The notes beneath the pieces are model-generated. The model saw only the letters and a list, made by a program, of their open reading frames with translations, had not been told where the DNA came from and made no database searches. From Lytechinus pictus (Eukaryota > Echinodermata > Echinoidea > Temnopleuroida > Toxopneustidae): a DNA stretch of 64,000 nt. Made by a program: the position numbers and the translations under genes. The stretch spans positions 35,419,420 through 35,483,419 of the forward strand of contig NC_087247.1 in assembly GCF_037042905.1 (NCBI RefSeq), written 5' to 3'. Of this stretch, positions 62,201-64,000 are shown piece by piece (positions within the stretch are counted from its first letter, which is position 1; every line of letters begins with the position of its first letter).

Positions 62201-63921
62201 CAATTCAGGGTTATTTCTTAATCAAGAAAATAAAAGTGGGAATAAAGGTAAAATACCATATTGGCATAGAGGTCCAAGAAATCCAGTAAAGCACGTGCAG
62301 ACAAAGTTTTGGTCTTGGTCGGTCGATGTACATGCTGCATTGTTTTGACAAGGATTTCTGGTGTCATAACATGGAATCTCTGTAAAAAATAGTAAAAGCC
62401 CATCAATGAAAAAATAACTTGGTAAAAGAGATCGAAGAATTATAATTAGATATCTCAACAACGAATATGATTATGGTAATCCATTAAACGGACTAAAAGA
62501 AATAAACTTTTTTTTTAAACCATTCATTATTCCACAGTCATATTTGATGCACCACAAAGCTTGCCAACATTTTTTATTGTAAAAGAAAAACACGTAGAGC
62601 TTTTGATTTATCTATAATGCAATTTTTGTGATGCGCTTATTTTGCCAAAAAGTGCTGCTTTGCACATACACGAGGTTCATAGTTAGCAAGCTTTAAATTT
62701 CACAACCTTCGCCCACAATGCGGAATATCCTCTCACTAATAAACATTCTGGTTTTTTTTAAATCTCATTCCCTGCGTCGTCCAGGTCATGGATAAGACTT
62801 TAAAGCTCTCCACTAACAACGGTTTTGGGCCATTAGACCGACATCTTTGACGTATTTCCTGTATGACTTTAACACATTCTATGAATTTAATAGCTTTTTG
62901 TTCAGCATTTTTTTCTCCTTAAAATTGCAACTATCCAAAGTACCTGCTCCTGCTGCCCGCCTTCTTTCTAATAATAATAATAATACCAACATGCTTATAT
63001 AGCGCATATCACTGCCAAATGCGTCCCTATGCGCTTAATTGGATATTATTACCCTGGCTTTAGCCTCGCAGCCTTTTACAGCGCGTTGGCATTTCAAGGA
63101 ATAAATTCCTGCCAGGTACCCATTTACCTCACCTGGGTCGAGTGCAGCACAATGTGGATAAATTTCTTGCCGAAGGAAATTACGCCATGGCTGGGATTCG
63201 AACCCACGACCCTCTGTTTCAAAGTCCGAAGACTAATCCACTGGGCCACAACGCTCCGCTTTCTACGTAGTGTACACTGCACTCCTATGTCCCTCATCTC
63301 TTCTCCCCCTCACCCTCTCTCTAATATTATAAAACTAAATATTTTCTCACACGATCCATCAGTGACGTTTTTGTAAATTGTAAAAAAAAATTATGTATTC
63401 GTCTTTTTAAACAAACATTCTATATACTATTACGACCCAATATTTCTTTGTTGTAATTTTGTAATGAAGCTAAGTTAGGGGCTTGCCTTTTGTACAAGCT
63501 TTGCTTTTTTCGGCAAGACCTTCCGTTTTACTTTTAAATAAAAATGTCATCTGAGGTAACTTTGTTTATTGAATTGTGTTCCTTAAATCTATGATTATGT
63601 TATGTCTTGCAGTATTTTCGACCTTGTTATTTTATGTTTATCATATCATGTACAATTGTGATACGGAAATCAATAAGTCAAATCAAGAGATACACAGAAA
63701 ATGTGAAATTGCTTGTTCAATACTTTAACTTTTGTACATATACCTATAAACAAAGGCAATGGGGGGGGGGGGTGGAATATATGAACTGGCAAGTAAATGC
63801 TTACCAGTCTCGCATTGCGGCCCAGTATACCCTGCCGGACAAAGACATGACTGAAATGTGCCGCTCGACGTTGATTGACAAGTTGCTCCATTCATGCACG
63901 GGTTGTCTGGTGAGCAATCAC
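40259..63921 (-). CDS. Multi-EGF, probably GPI-anchored cell-surface protein (5' end outside window)
   Basis: This gene is assembled from 21 exons on the minus strand: twenty EGF exons (63805-63921 down to 41155-41280) and a terminal exon (40259-40350). Each EGF exon has an AG acceptor, a GT donor, a length divisible by three and phase-1 borders, so all join in one frame. They give about 792 residues of EGF modules plus a 30-residue tail. Every module has six cysteines in EGF order, most with a G-[FY]-x-G-x-x-C end. Only one module (48168-48281) begins with the D-E-C that hints at calcium binding. The tail has small residues, then a hydrophobic stretch and no basic cytoplasmic segment, as in GPI signals. 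EGF chains usually act in extracellular adhesion or signalling; the ligand is unknown. No signal peptide or start is visible, so the 5' end lies beyond 64000. No avidin domain is seen, unlike sea-urchin fibropellins. The exon model is strong, GPI anchoring is likely, and function is not determined. Confidence 0.85.
41155..41280 (-). CDS. Last EGF exon
   Basis: The 126-nt exon has a TTCCTGATTAG acceptor and a GTAAGT donor. It begins [17 protein letters not shown] and ends Y-T-G-D-V-C-E-F followed by the split codon. Its phase-1 end joins in frame to the hydrophobic terminal exon. Confidence 0.85.
41337..41625 (+). mobile_element. tRNA-derived SINE
   Basis: The head has GTGGCCCAGTGGATTAG and GGTTCGAATCCCAGCC, pol III A and B boxes. 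A unique body follows and the 3' end has TAA/ATT triplets around GCGCTATATAAATGCC. It lies in the intron just upstream of the last EGF exon. Confidence 0.78.
42789..42896 (-). CDS. EGF exon, shortest module
   Basis: The 108-nt exon has a CATTTACAG acceptor and a GTAAGT donor. It reads [14 protein letters not shown] and ends F-T-G-T-N-C-D-G. Six cysteines; one residue is missing in the C2-C3 loop. Confidence 0.84.
43480..43940. repeat. Probable repeat with TGGTGT...ACACC motifs
   Basis: ACTGGTGTAAAA, TCTGGTGTTAAATTA, TTTGGTGTTCAAAG and TTTTAACACCCCAG recur over about 450 bases in both orientations, as in a degraded foldback element inside an EGF intron. Confidence 0.35.
44195..44317 (-). CDS. 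EGF exon
   Basis: The 123-nt exon has a TTCTTTCCAG acceptor and a GTAAGT donor. It starts [17 protein letters not shown] and ends F-T-G-D-R-C-E-N-G. The L-N-G-G-S-C-F segment is shared with exon 45862-45978. Confidence 0.86.
45004..45126 (-). CDS. EGF exon
   Basis: The 123-nt exon has an ATAATACAG acceptor and a GTAAGC donor. It starts [17 protein letters not shown], has V-R-C-V-C, and ends [10 protein letters not shown]. Six cysteines. Confidence 0.84.
45862..45978 (-). CDS. EGF exon
   Basis: The 117-nt exon has a TATTTCAG acceptor. It reads [15 protein letters not shown] and ends F-R-G-T-L-C-E-I-G. The phase-1 donor is the weak GTTCGT. A stronger-looking GTAAGG four bases downstream would end in phase 2 and not fit the next exon, so the weaker site is chosen. 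Confidence 0.8.
46960..47000. mobile_element. Relic end of the same MULE-like MITE
   Basis: The segment GAGCAATTCTCGTCGGAG followed by AAAATATAATGGAACCATA resembles the right end of 21786-21957. It lies just downstream of an EGF exon, in the intron. Confidence 0.45.
47021..47143 (-). CDS. EGF exon
   Basis: The 123-nt exon has a CCATGAAG acceptor and a GTGAGT donor. It reads [15 protein letters not shown], then L-R-C-L-C, and ends [10 protein letters not shown]. The short C1-C2 spacing and R-C-[LV]-C pattern are shared with exon 45004-45126. Confidence 0.85.
48168..48281 (-). CDS. EGF exon, possible calcium-binding subtype
   Basis: The 114-nt exon has a GATTCAG acceptor and a GTATGA donor. 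It starts [14 protein letters not shown] and ends [10 protein letters not shown]. The D-E before C1 and an aromatic residue before C4 resemble a calcium-binding EGF, but the usual first acidic residue of D-x-D-E falls in the split codon region and is not established. Confidence 0.85.
48657..48773 (-). CDS. EGF exon
   Basis: The 117-nt exon has a CTTTTTCAG acceptor and a GTAAGT donor. It starts [14 protein letters not shown] and ends [11 protein letters not shown] microsatellite begins about 38 bases upstream of its acceptor. Confidence 0.84.
48811..48879. repeat. TA microsatellite in an EGF-gene intron
   Basis: About 33 TA units in a nearly pure run, starting about 38 bases upstream of the exon 48657-48773 acceptor. 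Low-complexity frames across it are not genes. Confidence 0.9.
49180..49293 (-). CDS. EGF exon
   Basis: The 114-nt exon has a TGTGTACAG acceptor and a GTCAGT donor. It starts [14 protein letters not shown] and ends F-T-G-T-R-C-E-D-G. It has a standard EGF core with F-S-C-S-C at cysteines 4-5. Confidence 0.85.
49855..49968 (-). CDS. EGF exon, W-type
   Basis: The 114-nt exon has an AAAG acceptor after a long T run and a GTGAGG donor. It starts [14 protein letters not shown] and ends [11 protein letters not shown] second AG five bases further in would break the frame, so the upstream AG was chosen. Confidence 0.82.
50171..50290 (-). CDS. EGF exon, RCDC-type
   Basis: The 120-nt exon has a TATATTTAAG acceptor and a GTAAGC donor. 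It starts [14 protein letters not shown], has R-C-D-C, and ends Y-T-G-A-N-C-Q-I-G. Six cysteines, phase 1 at both ends. Confidence 0.83.
50346..50600 (+). mobile_element. SINE with a tRNA-Met-like head
   Basis: The head reads GTGGTCCAGTGGTCAGAG and then CATAATCGGAAGGCTG and AGTTCAAATCCC, resembling a Met tRNA with CAT anticodon. The body to about 50600 is non-coding. It lies in an EGF-gene intron. The 3' border is approximate. Confidence 0.55.
50640..50848 (-). mobile_element. tRNA-derived SINE with intact head
   Basis: On the minus strand the head (50776-50847) has GTGGTCTAGTGGTCCAGG and CCCGGGTTCGATTCCCGG. The acceptor stem is imperfect. The body (50640-50775) recurs in 53080-53235. Confidence 0.65.
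51066..51188 (-). CDS. EGF exon, W-type
   Basis: The 123-nt exon has a TTTTTATGCAG acceptor and a GTGAGC donor. It starts [14 protein letters not shown] and ends [11 protein letters not shown] tyrosine lies two residues before C4. Six cysteines. Confidence 0.84.
52180..52296 (-). CDS. EGF exon, RCDC-type
   Basis: The 117-nt exon has a TATTTCAG acceptor and a GTAAGT donor. It starts [13 protein letters not shown], has R-C-D-C, and ends R-L-G-D-N-C-E-F-G. The C2-C3 segment is one residue shorter than in most modules. Confidence 0.84.
52540..52659 (-). CDS. EGF exon, W-type
   Basis: The 120-nt exon has a TTTTCACAG acceptor and a GTAAGT donor. It starts [14 protein letters not shown] and ends S-W-T-G-S-S-C-E-I. 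Six cysteines, phase 1 at both ends. Confidence 0.84.
52963..53062. repeat. TA microsatellite
   Basis: A run of TA with a few TG interruptions. A second TA tract (about 53234-53272) flanks the truncated SINE on its other side. Confidence 0.9.
53080..53235 (-). mobile_element. Same SINE, head truncated
   Basis: The body parallels 50640-50793 and ends at CTGCCGGGAATCGAAC, where the rest of the tRNA-like head is replaced by TATA repeats. Confidence 0.55.
53712..53831 (-). CDS. EGF exon, RCDC-type
   Basis: The 120-nt exon has an ATCTTACAG acceptor and a GTAAGA donor. It starts G-G-C-N-P-D-N-P-C, has R-C-D-C at cysteines 4-5, and ends F-I-G-S-V-C-Q-T. The G-G-C start with R-C-D-C recurs in every second exon here. 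Confidence 0.84.
54040..54250. repeat. Minisatellite with AGTAGACCAA units
   Basis: About ten degenerate units of roughly 15-22 bp share TAGACCAA[AT]TGGT. Open frames on both strands follow from the repetition. Confidence 0.75.
54544..54633 (-). pseudogene. 7SL (SRP) RNA Alu-domain fragment
   Basis: On the minus strand the segment contains GGGCGTTGTGGCGTGCGCC followed by TGTAATCCAAGCTA and, further on, GAGGTTCGAG and CTGTAGT, in the same order as the 5' Alu domain of animal 7SL RNA. The similarity stops after about 85-90 bases, and the SRP S-domain is absent, so it is a truncated retrocopy or a 7SL-derived short element, not a working gene. It lies in an intron of the EGF gene. Similarity was judged from memory of 7SL, not by alignment. 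Confidence 0.55.
54924..55040 (-). CDS. EGF exon, W-type
   Basis: The 117-nt exon has a TCTCTGCAG acceptor and a GTTAGT donor. It reads [14 protein letters not shown] and ends [11 protein letters not shown] tryptophan two residues before the usual glycine marks it as one of the alternating W-type modules. Confidence 0.84.
55547..55660 (-). CDS. EGF exon
   Basis: The 114-nt exon has an ATCGCCAG acceptor and a GTAAGA donor. It reads [14 protein letters not shown] and ends Y-T-G-M-R-C-Q-Y-G. Six cysteines, phase 1 at both ends. Confidence 0.85.
57905..57976 (+). repeat. tRNA-like segment inside the CpG-rich repeat, unit A
   Basis: It has A-box-like TGGCTCAATGGAT and B-box GGTTCGAGTCC in tRNA spacing, followed by a T run. 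Stems are imperfect, so it is a tRNA-derived module, possibly from an Arg-type tRNA, not a tRNA gene. Confidence 0.6.
60548..60613 (+). repeat. tRNA-like segment inside the CpG-rich repeat, unit C
   Basis: This is the same module as in unit A, with TGGCTCAATGGAT and GGTTCGAGTCC, again followed by a long T run. Unit B lacks it. Confidence 0.6.
60980..61105 (-). CDS. EGF exon
   Basis: The 126-nt exon has a CAATTTAG acceptor and a GTAAGT donor. It reads [14 protein letters not shown], has a long C3-C4 loop containing D-R-G-D, and ends Y-Y-G-S-M-C-Q-M. The R-G-D tripeptide could be an integrin-binding motif but may be chance. The next intron (55661-60979) is the longest in the gene because of the repeat block. 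Confidence 0.82.
61106..62256 (-). other. EGF-gene intron
   Basis: AT-rich unique sequence of 1.15 kb. Nothing recognisable is seen in it. Confidence 0.6.
62257..62379 (-). CDS. EGF exon
   Basis: The 123-nt exon has a TTTTTTACAG acceptor and a GTATTT donor. It begins [17 protein letters not shown], with a longer C1-C2 gap than its neighbours, and ends F-L-G-P-L-C-Q-Y-G. Six cysteines, phase 1 at both ends. Confidence 0.85.
62970..63257 (-). mobile_element. tRNA-derived SINE, second copy, opposite orientation
   Basis: The reverse complement of this stretch matches the element at 41337, including GGGTTCGAATCCCAGCCATG and a triplet tail (here AAT repeats at 62972-62986). Confidence 0.78.
63805..63921 (-). 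CDS. EGF exon, first in window
   Basis: The 117-nt exon has a TTTTCTCAG acceptor and a GTAAGC donor. It reads [15 protein letters not shown] and ends Y-T-G-P-Q-C-E-T-G. All six EGF cysteines are present. It begins with two bases completing a split codon, so at least one further exon lies beyond the right edge. Confidence 0.85.
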
Positions 63922-64000
63922 CTGAGAAAAGTGAACAAGTGTATCCATCAAACATTCAGTAGGATATAAGGCGAAGACGATACAATTATTATCATTTTAT

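Noticed and set aside
1..64000. CRISPR arrays, bacterial operons or phage genes
   Set aside because: No spaced direct repeats of CRISPR type, no Shine-Dalgarno-led gene clusters; the DNA is clearly intron-containing eukaryotic sequence.

Overview
The window is AT-rich animal genomic DNA of intron/exon type. It has no bacterial gene organisation, and almost all long open frames are chance or repeat-derived. The repeats (mariner-like, hAT-like and MULE-like non-autonomous transposons, tRNA-derived SINEs, microsatellites) and the EGF-rich coding content suggest a marine invertebrate deuterostome, most likely an echinoderm such as a sea urchin. That assignment is from style and memory of repeat families, not from a search.

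Two multi-exon genes can be reconstructed from splice signals and reading phase, both on the minus strand. Gene 1 runs from beyond the right edge (first visible exon 63805-63921) down to a stop codon at 40259. It has twenty exons, each one complete six-cysteine EGF domain and all flanked by phase-1 introns. A final exon (40259-40350) encodes a short hydrophobic tail typical of a GPI-anchor signal. The predicted product is a cell-surface chain of at least 20 EGF modules tethered by lipid. Parts of the array alternate between two EGF subtypes, as if it grew by duplication of a two-exon unit.

Gene 2 lies downstream on the same strand. A possible non-coding first exon ends at 33518. The start-codon exon (31733-31925) carries a signal peptide. 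Exons 28277-28509 and 22243-22414 encode the two halves of a divergent CUB-like domain, and all junction phases match. Its 3' end is not certain; weak candidate exons are given at 18195-18271 and near 11.0 kb.

The rest is introns and intergenic DNA rich in mobile elements. Notable items are a 1.7-kb long-TIR mariner-like element inside a TAG-triplet tract (7232-8944); a hAT-like element with an 8-bp target duplication inside an older MITE that has its own 10-bp duplication (25701-27719); a GC-rich-ended MITE in two opposite copies with 5-bp target duplications (32331-32500, 35310-35488); a block of three partial copies of a CpG-rich repeat carrying tRNA-like segments (56594-60957); several tRNA-derived SINEs; and a fragment closely resembling the Alu domain of 7SL (SRP) RNA at 54544-54633.
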